NCBI GenBank assembly: GCA_944324915.1 | Contig: CALUYD010000001.1 | Coordinates: 124,001-188,000, forward strand | Direction of reading: 5' to 3' | DNA: 64,000 nucleotides | Source of the DNA: Candidatus Gastranaerophilales bacterium | GTDB lineage: Bacteria; Cyanobacteriota; Vampirovibrionia; Gastranaerophilales; Gastranaerophilaceae | Shown: one piece after another, positions 8,897-17,097 of the stretch | Layout: each line of letters starts with the position of its first letter | Position numbering within the stretch: the stretch's first letter is position 1 | Translations under genes and position numbers: made by a program | Notes under the pieces: model-generated | Told to the model about the DNA's origin: nothing | Seen by the model: only the letters and a program-made list of their open reading frames with translations | The model's database searches: none

Positions 8897-10979
8897 AATA
8901 TCCTTCTCCAATTGTATCAATTGCTTCAACTCTAATATCTGTTATTAATTCAGAATATGAAATAACAACAATCGTTGGAATATGACGCTCAAGCATTTGA
9001 TACAAGGGCAACCTAATTCTTGGCGAGCATAATATTACAGGTTGCACTCCGACAGCGCTTTGCGCCCTCATTAATGTTGTTGCCGTTGTTTCAATTAATT
9101 CCTGTACTTGCATAGGGTTCAATAAGAACATTGTTCCTAATTCTGTTCTTTGACAGCTATCATCTAATATTTTTTCCCATTCTGATGATAATGTTAAAGC
9201 GTATAAAACCTTATCCTTATTAGAATTTGATAAGCATATTTGACGACCGAGTGCAGCTCTTAAACGTTCTGATAAAATATCGGGCTCTTTTGAAAATCTT
9301 GCATAATCACAAAGCCTTTCAAAAATAAAAATAATATCCTTAATTGAAACCTTTTCTCTGATTAAATTTACAAAAATCTTTCTTAAATCTGATGTTGAAA
9401 TAATAGTAGGAACAAGGTCATTAACCAATGTTGGGTCTTGAGATTTAACAAGCTCCATAAGTTTCAATACATCAGTTTTAGTCATTATCTCATCAACATA
9501 TTTGCGAACGCACTCTTGCAAGTGTGTAACAATAACATCAACCGCATCAACCGCTTGAATTTTATCATTTTTACCGATATGTTGAGGATTTAACCAATAT
9601 GCTTGAGATTGGAAAGTAGGTTCAACCGCAACAATAGCATTATCAGGCAATTTTTTGCCCAATGCCTCATATTGATCAGCAATAACCATAAGTTTTCCGG
9701 GATACACTGTACCTGTTGCAACAGGGTTCCCACGAATAGAAATCAAATATTCGTTATCGCCGATAGCTGATGAATCCATAATTCTAATATTTGGAATAAT
9801 ATAACCTAAATCATCAGTAACTCTTTGTCTTAAGGCTGCAATTTTAGCTAATAATTGCCCATCTTGCTCAGGATCTGCTATAACTAACAAACCTGCACCA
9901 ACTTGCAAAGATAAAACATCAACGCCCAATCTTTCATACATTTTATTAGGATTAACTAAATCCTGCATATTTTGTTTAACTGCGTCCAATTGCCCTAATT
10001 GTTGTTGAACATCTTGATTAACTAAAACAGATAAACCGCCTAAAATCAAAATTACTGCAAACACTAAGAAAGGAAACCAAGGTAAGCCTGTTATTCCTGA
10101 TGTAGCTGAAATCAAAAGCAAAAAGCCTGAAGCTAAAAATAAACTTGTAGGTTTTGATAAAATCTGAACAGACAAATCAGAACCCAAAGCAACACCGCCG
10201 CCTGTCGCTCTTGTCATAACTATACCGGATGAAATAGCCATTAATAAAGATGGAACTTGGGCAGCTAAACCGTCACCAATAGTTAATATTGTATATTTAG
10301 AAACAGCATCTGCCGGCTGCATTCCGTTTAATAAAATACCAATAATCAAACCGCCTATGATATTAATCAAAGTAATGATGATACCTGCGATAGTATCACC
10401 TTTTACGAATTTCATTGCACCATCCATAGAACCATACAAACTTGATTCTCTTTGTAAATCCTCACGGCGCCTTACCGCTTCTTCAGGCGAAATTAACCCT
10501 GCGTTAAAATCGGCATCAATTGTCATTTGTTTACCTGGCATCGCATCAAGTGCAAAACGAGCGGAAACCTCAGCAATACGCTCCGCACCTTTTGTGATAA
10601 CCATAAACTGTACAACGGTGATAATTAAGAAAATTACACCGCCAACAACCATATTACCGCCTGTAACGAAATTACCAAACGCTTCAACTACTTGACCGGC
10701 ATCACCCTTAGCCAAAATTAAACGAGTTGAAGCAATTGATAAAACAAGTCTAAAAACCGTGCCAATCAATAGAATTGATGGAAAAGCCGCCAATTCCAAG
10801 GGTTTATTTACATACAATGAAATCATCAATAAGACAATTCCAAGAGTAATATTAAAGCTGATAGAAAAATTGATAACCCAAGTAGGCATTTCTAAAAGCA
10901 AAATTAATACCGCAATAATAACAAATCCAGCTAGCGCTATTTCTGATATAGGATTGCTTCCACCTCTAGGAGCGGCCAT
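8895..10979 (-). CDS. flhA: Flagellar type III export gate protein FlhA
   Basis: 694 aa, normal family length. The N-terminal half has about eight transmembrane helices. It contains the family stretches GTVFRLVLSIASTRLIL, VITKGAERIAEVSARFALDA, and the FHIPEP segment PGKQMTIDADFNAGLI with RRREDLQRESSLYGSMDGA. The C-terminal half is the cytoplasmic export-gate ring domain. Virulence-type homologues (SctV) share the fold, but the neighbouring fliE favours a flagellar role. Its ATG shares a base with the stop of the fliH-like gene (TAATG), indicating coupling. It is the last gene of module A. Confidence 0.95.
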   Translation of the reverse strand: MAAPRGGSNPISEIALAGFVIIAVLILLLEMPTWVINFSISFNITLGIVLLMISLYVNKPLELAAFPSILLIGTVFRLVLSIASTRLILAKGDAGQVVEAFGNFVTGGNMVVGGVIFLIITVVQFMVITKGAERIAEVSARFALDAMPGKQMTIDADFNAGLISPEEAVRRREDLQRESSLYGSMDGAMKFVKGDTIAGIIITLINIIGGLIIGILLNGMQPADAVSKYTILTIGDGLAAQVPSLLMAISSGIVMTRATGGGVALGSDLSVQILSKPTSLFLASGFLLLISATSGITGLPWFPFLVFAVILILGGLSVLVNQDVQQQLGQLDAVKQNMQDLVNPNKMYERLGVDVLSLQVGAGLLVIADPEQDGQLLAKIAALRQRVTDDLGYIIPNIRIMDSSAIGDNEYLISIRGNPVATGTVYPGKLMVIADQYEALGKKLPDNAIVAVEPTFQSQAYWLNPQHIGKNDKIQAVDAVDVIVTHLQECVRKYVDEIMTKTDVLKLMELVKSQDPTLVNDLVPTIISTSDLRKIFVNLIREKVSIKDIIFIFERLCDYARFSKEPDILSERLRAALGRQICLSNSNKDKVLYALTLSSEWEKILDDSCQRTELGTMFLLNPMQVQELIETTATTLMRAQSAVGVQPVILCSPRIRLPLYQMLERHIPTIVVISYSELITDIRVEAIDTIGEGY

Positions 10980-11779
10980 TATAACCCTCCTTTATATATT
11001 CCAAAGGTATTTTGCAACACCGCAAGCTGAGTTTTAAAATTAGCGTCAATTACTCCATTATTTGCAACAACAACGCAGCTTCCTTTATCCACACTTTCAT
11101 CTTGAGTAATTATCACTTTGACATCTAAATTACTATCTTTAATAACCTCAGGCAAAGATACGTTAGCAAATTCGACATCCAAAGGATTAACTTTAACTTC
11201 AAGCCTTTGCGTTTCAGAGTTAAAGCTATCTAAAACAGATTTAAAAATTTCTTTTAAAATATCATCGGACATCTCTGTTTCTTTTTTAATGATTCTTTTT
11301 GCAATTGCAAAAGCAAGCTCCATAATATGAGGATAAAATTCATCATACATTTCATCTTTCATAGAAAGAAACTCGACTAAATTTTCTTTTATTTTTTCAA
11401 GTTCGCTTTGAGCTTCTAAAAATCCATTTTTATAGCCTTCTTTAGCTGCAAGCTCTTTAATAGAATGGGCTTCTTGTTGCGCTCTTGTAACTAAAGACCT
11501 TTCATCAATTCTGCGATAACCACGCCTTCTATCACCCCTTCTTCTTTCAACTCTTTCTTTAAATTCAATCACTGAAATATCGATTTTTTCAAAATCTTCG
11601 AGTTTTTCAACCTTTTTTTCAGGCATTTTAGAAGGCATTGGAGCTTCATTATTTTTATTTGTATTTTGAACTTTTTCAACATCTAAAATAGCATCTTCTT
11701 TTTTTATAATATTTCCTTTTTTGGATTGATTTGAAGATGTAGATTTTTTATTTGAAATGTTCTTTTTTCTTATTATCAT
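10979..11779 (-). CDS. FliH-like flagellar export ATPase regulator (module A copy)
   Basis: 266 aa. The N-terminal 100 residues are low-complexity and basic (RRRGDRRRGYRR around 80-92). The C-terminal part has the FliH pattern: helical AKEGYKNGFLEAQSELEKIK, then FAIAKRIIKKE, and SCVVVANNGVIDANFKTQL, which matches the conserved C-terminal domain of FliH/SctL. These proteins hold and inhibit the FliI ATPase at the export gate. Its stop and the flhA start share one base, and its ATG overlaps the upstream stop by 4 bp. A second FliH lies at 41435-42397, next to fliI. No ATPase gene is in this module. Confidence 0.8.
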   Translation of the reverse strand: MIIRKKNISNKKSTSSNQSKKGNIIKKEDAILDVEKVQNTNKNNEAPMPSKMPEKKVEKLEDFEKIDISVIEFKERVERRRGDRRRGYRRIDERSLVTRAQQEAHSIKELAAKEGYKNGFLEAQSELEKIKENLVEFLSMKDEMYDEFYPHIMELAFAIAKRIIKKETEMSDDILKEIFKSVLDSFNSETQRLEVKVNPLDVEFANVSLPEVIKDSNLDVKVIITQDESVDKGSCVVVANNGVIDANFKTQLAVLQNTFGIYKGGL

Positions 11780-12729
11780 TTAATTTTTTCTTCTAAATAT
11801 TTAGATACAATATCAGCTATATGAGCAGGTACTTTTTTCTTTTTATTCAAAAAACAAGCACCAACAAGCTCCCTAATTAAAGGTCTTTCTTTATTAATAA
11901 TATTCAAAACCTCATCTTTAGACGAATTTTTAACAATTTTACATATTTTTTTATGCGCTTTATCATAACTAACTACAATTGCTTCAGGCAAAGTGCTTTT
12001 CATTTCTTCTAAACAGCGCATAGTAGCCCCCTCGTCTAATTTTTCTTCTAAATCAGGCATTTTTAGATATTTCATTAAAACATCACGCTCAGGTTTATTG
12101 AATTTTTGAAGAATATTTCTCAATTTTTCAGTTGGAAAATTCTTAATCAAAACCGCTAGTGAGGCTAATTTAATAATCTTTGAATCGCTCATCATAGCAA
12201 TATCTTTGGCTGTTTCTTCTTCAACCTGCTGCATTGCCATAGCATCAATATTAGATTGAGAAAGAGCATTTTGAGTAGCTTGCTCAGTTAATATTCCACG
12301 AGATTTCAAATCTTCCATTGCCTTAGCGAAAGATTTTTTAACTTGCGCTTCAACTAAAGAAATAAGCTGATCTTGAGGTAAATCCTTTTCAACTGCTCTT
12401 TTTGCAATATCAAAAACAGTAAACGCAACTTTTTGCAAAATTGCCTCACGATATTTTAGCTCAATTCCTGCTCTAATAATATCTACTGATTTATGAAAAA
12501 TCCATTCGCCTATAAATTGAGTGATTAAACTTGCTTGAGAAGCATTCAATTTTGAATTTTCTTCCCCAACTAAAGCGTCACCAGCCATTTTGCAAAAACG
12601 ATAAATTATATCTACTATAAAATCTTTATCGGGCTGTTTTATATCATTTGGCACAACTTGGCTTGCTTGCGATGAAAGGTCTTTAGCAAACGCATCAGAA
12701 TTAAAATTTTTTAAATCGGTTTCCGCCAT
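11776..12729 (-). CDS. Uncharacterised helical protein in the fliG position of module A
   Basis: 317 aa, soluble, strongly helical and charged, with no signal peptide or membrane segment. It sits between the divergent fliF and the fliH-like gene, where fliG is normally found. I cannot see the FliG signatures that are clear in the copy at 42390-43412. Residues about 200-300 (KIIKLASLAVLIKNFPTEKL... MKYLKMPDLEEKL) could be armadillo-like helical repeats comparable to FliG middle domains. A very diverged FliG or a lineage-specific switch or adaptor protein are both possible. A good Shine-Dalgarno (GGGGG) precedes the ATG. Confidence 0.6.
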   Translation of the reverse strand: MAETDLKNFNSDAFAKDLSSQASQVVPNDIKQPDKDFIVDIIYRFCKMAGDALVGEENSKLNASQASLITQFIGEWIFHKSVDIIRAGIELKYREAILQKVAFTVFDIAKRAVEKDLPQDQLISLVEAQVKKSFAKAMEDLKSRGILTEQATQNALSQSNIDAMAMQQVEEETAKDIAMMSDSKIIKLASLAVLIKNFPTEKLRNILQKFNKPERDVLMKYLKMPDLEEKLDEGATMRCLEEMKSTLPEAIVVSYDKAHKKICKIVKNSSKDEVLNIINKERPLIRELVGACFLNKKKKVPAHIADIVSKYLEEKIK

Positions 12730-12749
12730 TATCCCCCAAATATAACGCT

Positions 12750-14459
12750 CTATGCGCTTTCAATCCAATTTTTTATTTTTTCGATTGCCTCATTTTCATC
12801 CATTGAATTAAAATCGGATTCTAATTCATCTATTGCTTCAGATAATCCTGTTTTTCTCGGTGCATTTTGCGCCATAGATTTTGCTTGCTCAAGCGCAAGT
12901 GCGTATTGATTTTTTTGCTCAATAAAACTTTGAGCTATTTGTTCTTGTTGAGCAATTAAATTGCTAGCTTGAGCACTAACATCTTTTAATTGTTGTTCTT
13001 GAGTAGCTGCTATTTGTCTTAAATATTCAAGTTCTTCTTCTTGCTTTTTAGCTTCATTTTTAACTTTTTTACCAATATGACCCAAGCCAAAAATTAAACC
13101 CACTAAAAGCATAGCACCCACAACCCACCAAGGATTGCCTGATTCTTCCGGTTTTGGAAGTTCATTTTCTTTATCTGGTGCTAAAATTAAGCTGTTTGAT
13201 TCAATAAATGCAATTGAAACATTTTCGGGTTTTACTTTTGGGCTTGCAGCGTTTGCAATCAATGTTTTTAATTCATATAAACTCATATTGGATGGTATTG
13301 CGCTTTCATCGATTGAAACAGCGACAGAAATTTCTTCAATAATTCCTGCTTGCATATATTCATTTATTTGAGTTTTTGATACGCCATATTGAGTTTCTGT
13401 TGCAGACCTTGAGTATTGTCTATCTTGGGAAGAAGAACCTGTTTGAACAGATGTTCTAATTCCGGATGGAACATAAACGCTAACAGGATTCATACCTGAT
13501 GATGTAGCATTATTATTGTTATCACCAAGATTTTCATTAAAATGTTGCTCGGATACTGAAGTTTTTTGGTCAGGATTATATAAAATGCTTGATTTTTCAA
13601 CAGGTGCTTGAGTTAAAAATGTTGAAACAGTAGCAATATAATTGCCCTTACCAATTAATTTATCTAATTGAGCATTAACTTTTGATTGCATATATTTATC
13701 GTTTTCTTCGATTTTTGCAATTGCATCATCAGAAGCACCGATAATTGAATTATATACGGTTCCATTTGTATCGGTTATTGAAATATTATCCGCTTCAAGT
13801 CCATGAACTGCGCCTAAAAGCAGATTAGATATTGCTTTTACTTTCATATTATCTAATCTTTCGCCTGATGGCATAGTAATTTGAACAGTAGCGGTAATTG
13901 GTTTTTGATTTTGAGCAAAGAAAGTTTGCTCCGGAATTGAAATAAATACTTGCGCATTTTCAATCGGAGGTATTTTTCTGATTAATCTAGCTAATTCGCC
14001 ATTTATAGCTCTTACTAATCTTATCTTTTTATCATCTTTAGTAGATGTAAAATCGCTCTTATCAAATATTTCTAAACCTGTATGCTCATCTAACATACCG
14101 CTTTTAACAATGGCTAATAAGGCTCTATCTCTTTGATCTTTAGTATATTCTTTTAATACAAGACTTATTTTAGAACCATTTTCAACTCTTGTAGCAGTAA
14201 TTTGTTCACGAGCCAAAAGAGCTTGAACTTCAAGAACTTTACCTGCGTTATCTGTTGTAAATAAAGTTACAGGGTCATTTTTAATAACGCGTTCAGCAAC
14301 TTTTATTTGACCATCGGGACTTTTAGCTCCTGTTGAATTAACGTGAGCTAACGTAGCTATGACAATTACGAACATCACAACAAAAAGTCCCACACAAGTA
14401 ATTATTGTGTAGAATAAAGGTTTATTTTCAGTTATTTGTTTTAGGTCAAATTTTTCCAT
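12750..14459 (-). CDS. FliF-family MS-ring protein, divergent second copy
   Basis: 569 aa. An N-terminal membrane helix (about 17-38) is followed by the YscJ/FliF ring-building domain: PVTLFTTDNAGKVLEVQALL, LEIFDKSDF, RAINGELARLIRKIPPIENA, VFISIPEQTFF and LLLGAVHGLEADNISITD. A Ser/Asn-rich insertion (about 290-350) and a second helix (WWVVGAMLLVGLIFGLG) follow. Last comes a coiled-coil tail ending EAIEKIKNWIES, which resembles the C-terminal FliG-binding motif of FliF. The tail is longer than in the copy at 43431-45206. It probably forms an inner-membrane ring. Either the ring is hetero-oligomeric or there are two export machines; the sequence cannot decide. Confidence 0.85.
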   Translation of the reverse strand: MEKFDLKQITENKPLFYTIITCVGLFVVMFVIVIATLAHVNSTGAKSPDGQIKVAERVIKNDPVTLFTTDNAGKVLEVQALLAREQITATRVENGSKISLVLKEYTKDQRDRALLAIVKSGMLDEHTGLEIFDKSDFTSTKDDKKIRLVRAINGELARLIRKIPPIENAQVFISIPEQTFFAQNQKPITATVQITMPSGERLDNMKVKAISNLLLGAVHGLEADNISITDTNGTVYNSIIGASDDAIAKIEENDKYMQSKVNAQLDKLIGKGNYIATVSTFLTQAPVEKSSILYNPDQKTSVSEQHFNENLGDNNNNATSSGMNPVSVYVPSGIRTSVQTGSSSQDRQYSRSATETQYGVSKTQINEYMQAGIIEEISVAVSIDESAIPSNMSLYELKTLIANAASPKVKPENVSIAFIESNSLILAPDKENELPKPEESGNPWWVVGAMLLVGLIFGLGHIGKKVKNEAKKQEEELEYLRQIAATQEQQLKDVSAQASNLIAQQEQIAQSFIEQKNQYALALEQAKSMAQNAPRKTGLSEAIDELESDFNSMDENEAIEKIKNWIESA

Positions 14460-14483
14460 ATTGCGTGATGTTCTATACTTTCA

Positions 14484-14512
14484 ATTATACTATCATAATT
14501 GACTAAATTAAA
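14484..14512 (-). promoter_or_regulatory. Candidate internal promoter for the module A fliF-like gene
   Basis: On the minus strand TTTAAT, 17-bp spacer, TATAAT, in the 55-bp gap after fliE. The predicted start near 14477 leaves an 18-nt leader. No clear Shine-Dalgarno is seen before the fliF-like ATG. Confidence 0.45.
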
Positions 14513-14514
14513 AA

Positions 14515-14838
14515 TTAAATTTGAATCTGCATGATTTTTTCATACGTTTGTAGGATTTTTCCTGTTATAGTAGTTGCCGCTTGAACTGTTAATTCACTTT
14601 GAGCAACTGCAGCCATAACATCATGGATATCTGCTTTTCCTTGCATTGCAGCATTAACCATTTGCTCCGGCTTATTTGTAACTTCGTTGATTTGGCTCAT
14701 CATATCGCCAACAACTTCTTTAAAACTTTTAACATTTTGACTGTCTGAATTTATTGAAATATTGCCATTCAATTTCATTGTAGGCATTTCATCAATACCA
14801 TTCATCTTAAAAAAATTAACTTTACCTATTTCATTCAT
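14515..14838 (-). CDS. fliE: Flagellar hook-basal body complex protein FliE
   Basis: 107 aa. The C-terminal half is diagnostic: ADIHDVMAAVAQSELTVQAA, then a helix ending LQTYEKIMQIQI, as in FliE. FliE is the MS-ring/rod junction protein and an early type III export substrate. The N-terminus is variable. It follows the lytic transglycosylase by 10 bp and precedes the fliF-like gene, matching the usual fliE-fliF order. Confidence 0.93.
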   Translation of the reverse strand: MNEIGKVNFFKMNGIDEMPTMKLNGNISINSDSQNVKSFKEVVGDMMSQINEVTNKPEQMVNAAMQGKADIHDVMAAVAQSELTVQAATTITGKILQTYEKIMQIQI

Positions 14839-14848
14839 ATCTTATTCC

Positions 14849-15523
14849 TTACAGATAATTAGATAGTATCGCTCTTACATAATTTTGCGTTTCTTTATAA
14901 GGGGGTATTCCATTATATTTATCCACAGCCCCAGGGCCTGCATTATAAGCCGCAAGGGCTAAAATTTTATTTCCGTTATATTTATCAAGCATTTGTTTTA
15001 AATATTTAACACCGCCATCAATATTTTCTTTTGGGTTAAAAACATCATTAACACCTAAGGATTGTGCTGTTTTTGGCATTAATTGCATTAAGCCTTTAGC
15101 GCCTGCTTTTGACACTGCATTAGGATTAAAACCTGACTCTTGCTTAATTAGCGCATTTATAAGGCGTTCTTCAACACCATATTTTTCAGACGCTTCTTTA
15201 ACATAACCTAAAATTGCTTCTTTTGTTTTTGAAATTGGTTTTGAATAATCTTTAGTATCAAGTTTAGTTAAAGAGCCAAAAGGCAAAGGTTTAATCTTTT
15301 TTTCATCCAAATTAGGAGGCAAGTCAAGATTAAAAACGCTTGGCGCTCTATCTTCATTTTTAGATTCGGCTAAAATTTCTTGAAAAGCTGATAATTCTTT
15401 TCCTTTAGGGGTTTCAGTCGTTGGATAAATAGAATTAATATAGTTATTTATCTCATTAATTCTATTGAATGCTTGAGCTTGCGAAGAACTATTTATATAA
15501 TTTTGTATCTGCGGACTAAACAT
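14849..15523 (-). CDS. Lytic transglycosylase (SLT domain), likely for flagellar rod passage
   Basis: 224 aa. Residues about 105-220 form a soluble lytic transglycosylase domain with catalytic Glu in [11 protein letters not shown], then [17 protein letters not shown] and [20 protein letters not shown]. It cleaves peptidoglycan between MurNAc and GlcNAc. There is no N-terminal signal peptide; the first 100 residues are polar. It may therefore leave through the flagellar export gate, as some rod-type muramidases do. Its place before fliE supports a role in opening the wall for the rod. AGGT lies before the ATG. Confidence 0.88.
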   Translation of the reverse strand: MFSPQIQNYINSSSQAQAFNRINEINNYINSIYPTTETPKGKELSAFQEILAESKNEDRAPSVFNLDLPPNLDEKKIKPLPFGSLTKLDTKDYSKPISKTKEAILGYVKEASEKYGVEERLINALIKQESGFNPNAVSKAGAKGLMQLMPKTAQSLGVNDVFNPKENIDGGVKYLKQMLDKYNGNKILALAAYNAGPGAVDKYNGIPPYKETQNYVRAILSNYL

Positions 15524-15679
15524 AATTTACCTAAATCCCCTTATAATCAGCTTACGACCCTAAAAAATTCAAATTAAATTAAATTTTTAAAAATCATACA
15601 TAAGTATTAGTTAAAAATGGTTTTTAAAGGGAAATCGACCAAATTATATTTAATGTTTTTTTAAAAAAAGTAAAAAATA

Positions 15680-16105
15680 TTATTGAACAACTATTTCAAA
15701 TTCATCTGAACCAAAATGTTTAAGACGAACGTTTTTCTTACCATAAATAGTTATCAATGACTTAATTTCGCCATTTTTATACTCTTGAAATTCATCTCTT
15801 GAGCTTGTAGGATAAATAAAAAAGTTATGAAAAGTCCTTGTATCATTATTTAAAAGCAAAACTTTTTTTGTTTTAAATAATGAATTTTTTAGGTAATATT
15901 TTCTATTTTTATCAAATTTAGAAATTAAAATCACTTCATAAGAAGGGAAAAGCTCTTGAACTTCTTTTTTAGATAATGTTATTGAATTTTCGTAGAATTT
16001 TAGAGTATCAGGGTTATAAGTTATTGTTCTATCACCTATTTCAAACTCATAAGCAAAAACAGATGATAACATCATCAAAAAAGAAAATATCAAGAATTTT
16101 CTCAT
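15680..16105 (-). CDS. Small secreted protein of unknown function
   Basis: 141 aa with a clear signal peptide (MRKFLIFSFLMMLSSVFA, cleavage after about 18). The mature part is polar and beta-rich with no motif I recognise. The ATG shares one base with the gpsA stop (TAATG), so it is translated after gpsA. It is the last gene of a five- or six-gene minus-strand run. Confidence 0.7.
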   Translation of the reverse strand: MRKFLIFSFLMMLSSVFAYEFEIGDRTITYNPDTLKFYENSITLSKKEVQELFPSYEVILISKFDKNRKYYLKNSLFKTKKVLLLNNDTRTFHNFFIYPTSSRDEFQEYKNGEIKSLITIYGKKNVRLKHFGSDEFEIVVQ

Positions 16106-17097
16106 TAATCTTCTTCCTTTAATTTTCTATTCATTAATTTTTCTAGGATTTCTTTAGGTGTAATATCAGTATAAACCGCTTCATAAATAGCATTTGAAAC
16201 AGGTGTATCAATATTTAATTTTTTAGCTAATTCACACAATGCTTTTGAAGTTTTAACACCTTCAGCAACTGAACCTAATTCAGCTAAAATATCATCAATT
16301 TTCTTGCCTTTTGCAATCATTGAGCCTACGGTATAATTTCTTGAATAAGGGCTTGATGCCGTTGCAATCAAATCGCCCATGCCGGATAATCCATATAATG
16401 TTTGAGCTTTAGCACCCAAAGCACAACCCACTCTTACCATTTCAGCCATACCGCGAGTTAACAATGAACCTCTTAAATTATCACCAAGACCCATTTCGCT
16501 TGCAAAACCTGATGCTATTGCTATAACGTTTTTCAAACTTCCGCCTAATTCAACACCGATTAAATCATCGCTTGAATATAATCTGAATAATGATGAAACA
16601 TTAAGCGCTTTTTGAACTTTTTTCGCTATTTCAATATCGCTTGAAGCAACAGTAGCTAGTGTCGGTTTGCCTTCAATAATTTCACGAGCTAATGTCGGAC
16701 CTGATAAAACAGCAAAATTAATATCAGGTAAAACCTCTAAAATAACTTCTGACATTCTTTTTAGAGAAGGTAATTCAATACCTTTTGATAAATTAACTAA
16801 AATTTGATTATCTTTAATTCCAACTTTTTTTAATTGTTCACAAACAGGACGAATGCCTGATGTTGCAACAACAAGAAGAATAAACTCTGCATCTTTAATG
16901 GCACTTGCTAAGTCTGATGTTATTTCAACTTTTTTATCAAGTTGTATAGCAAGAGGCTTTTCTATTCTTTTTTCATTCAAAAGCATAGGGGTAATATCTT
17001 GAACTCTACCCCAAACGCAAATTTCATCAAAATTATTATTTAACAACTTTGCTATTGTAAGTCCCCAGCAACCCGGCCCTAAAACTGCTAATTTCAT
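16105..17097 (-). CDS. gpsA: Glycerol-3-phosphate dehydrogenase [NAD(P)+]
   Basis: 330 aa. The N-terminal Rossmann motif is LGPGCWGLTIAKLL (residues 5-18), a variant of GxGxWGxA. Further family segments are NLSKGIE, LSGPTLAREI (substrate lysine region), ELGGSLKNVIAIASG and LSGMGDLIATASSPYSRNY. The enzyme reduces dihydroxyacetone phosphate to sn-glycerol 3-phosphate for phospholipid synthesis in the cytoplasm. The length is normal. It shares TAATG junctions with both neighbours. Confidence 0.95.
   Translation of the reverse strand: MKLAVLGPGCWGLTIAKLLNNNFDEICVWGRVQDITPMLLNEKRIEKPLAIQLDKKVEITSDLASAIKDAEFILLVVATSGIRPVCEQLKKVGIKDNQILVNLSKGIELPSLKRMSEVILEVLPDINFAVLSGPTLAREIIEGKPTLATVASSDIEIAKKVQKALNVSSLFRLYSSDDLIGVELGGSLKNVIAIASGFASEMGLGDNLRGSLLTRGMAEMVRVGCALGAKAQTLYGLSGMGDLIATASSPYSRNYTVGSMIAKGKKIDDILAELGSVAEGVKTSKALCELAKKLNIDTPVSNAIYEAVYTDITPKEILEKLMNRKLKEED

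Noticed and set aside
10357-11330. Open plus-strand frames opposite flhA and the fliH-like gene
   Set aside because: They lie antisense to strongly supported genes, have no ribosome site or family motif, and are expected shadows of codon usage.
15524-15679. Sigma28-like promoter upstream of the lytic transglycosylase
   Set aside because: GGTCGATTT and GGTCGTAAG occur on the minus strand, but no TAAA box lies at 15-16 bp.
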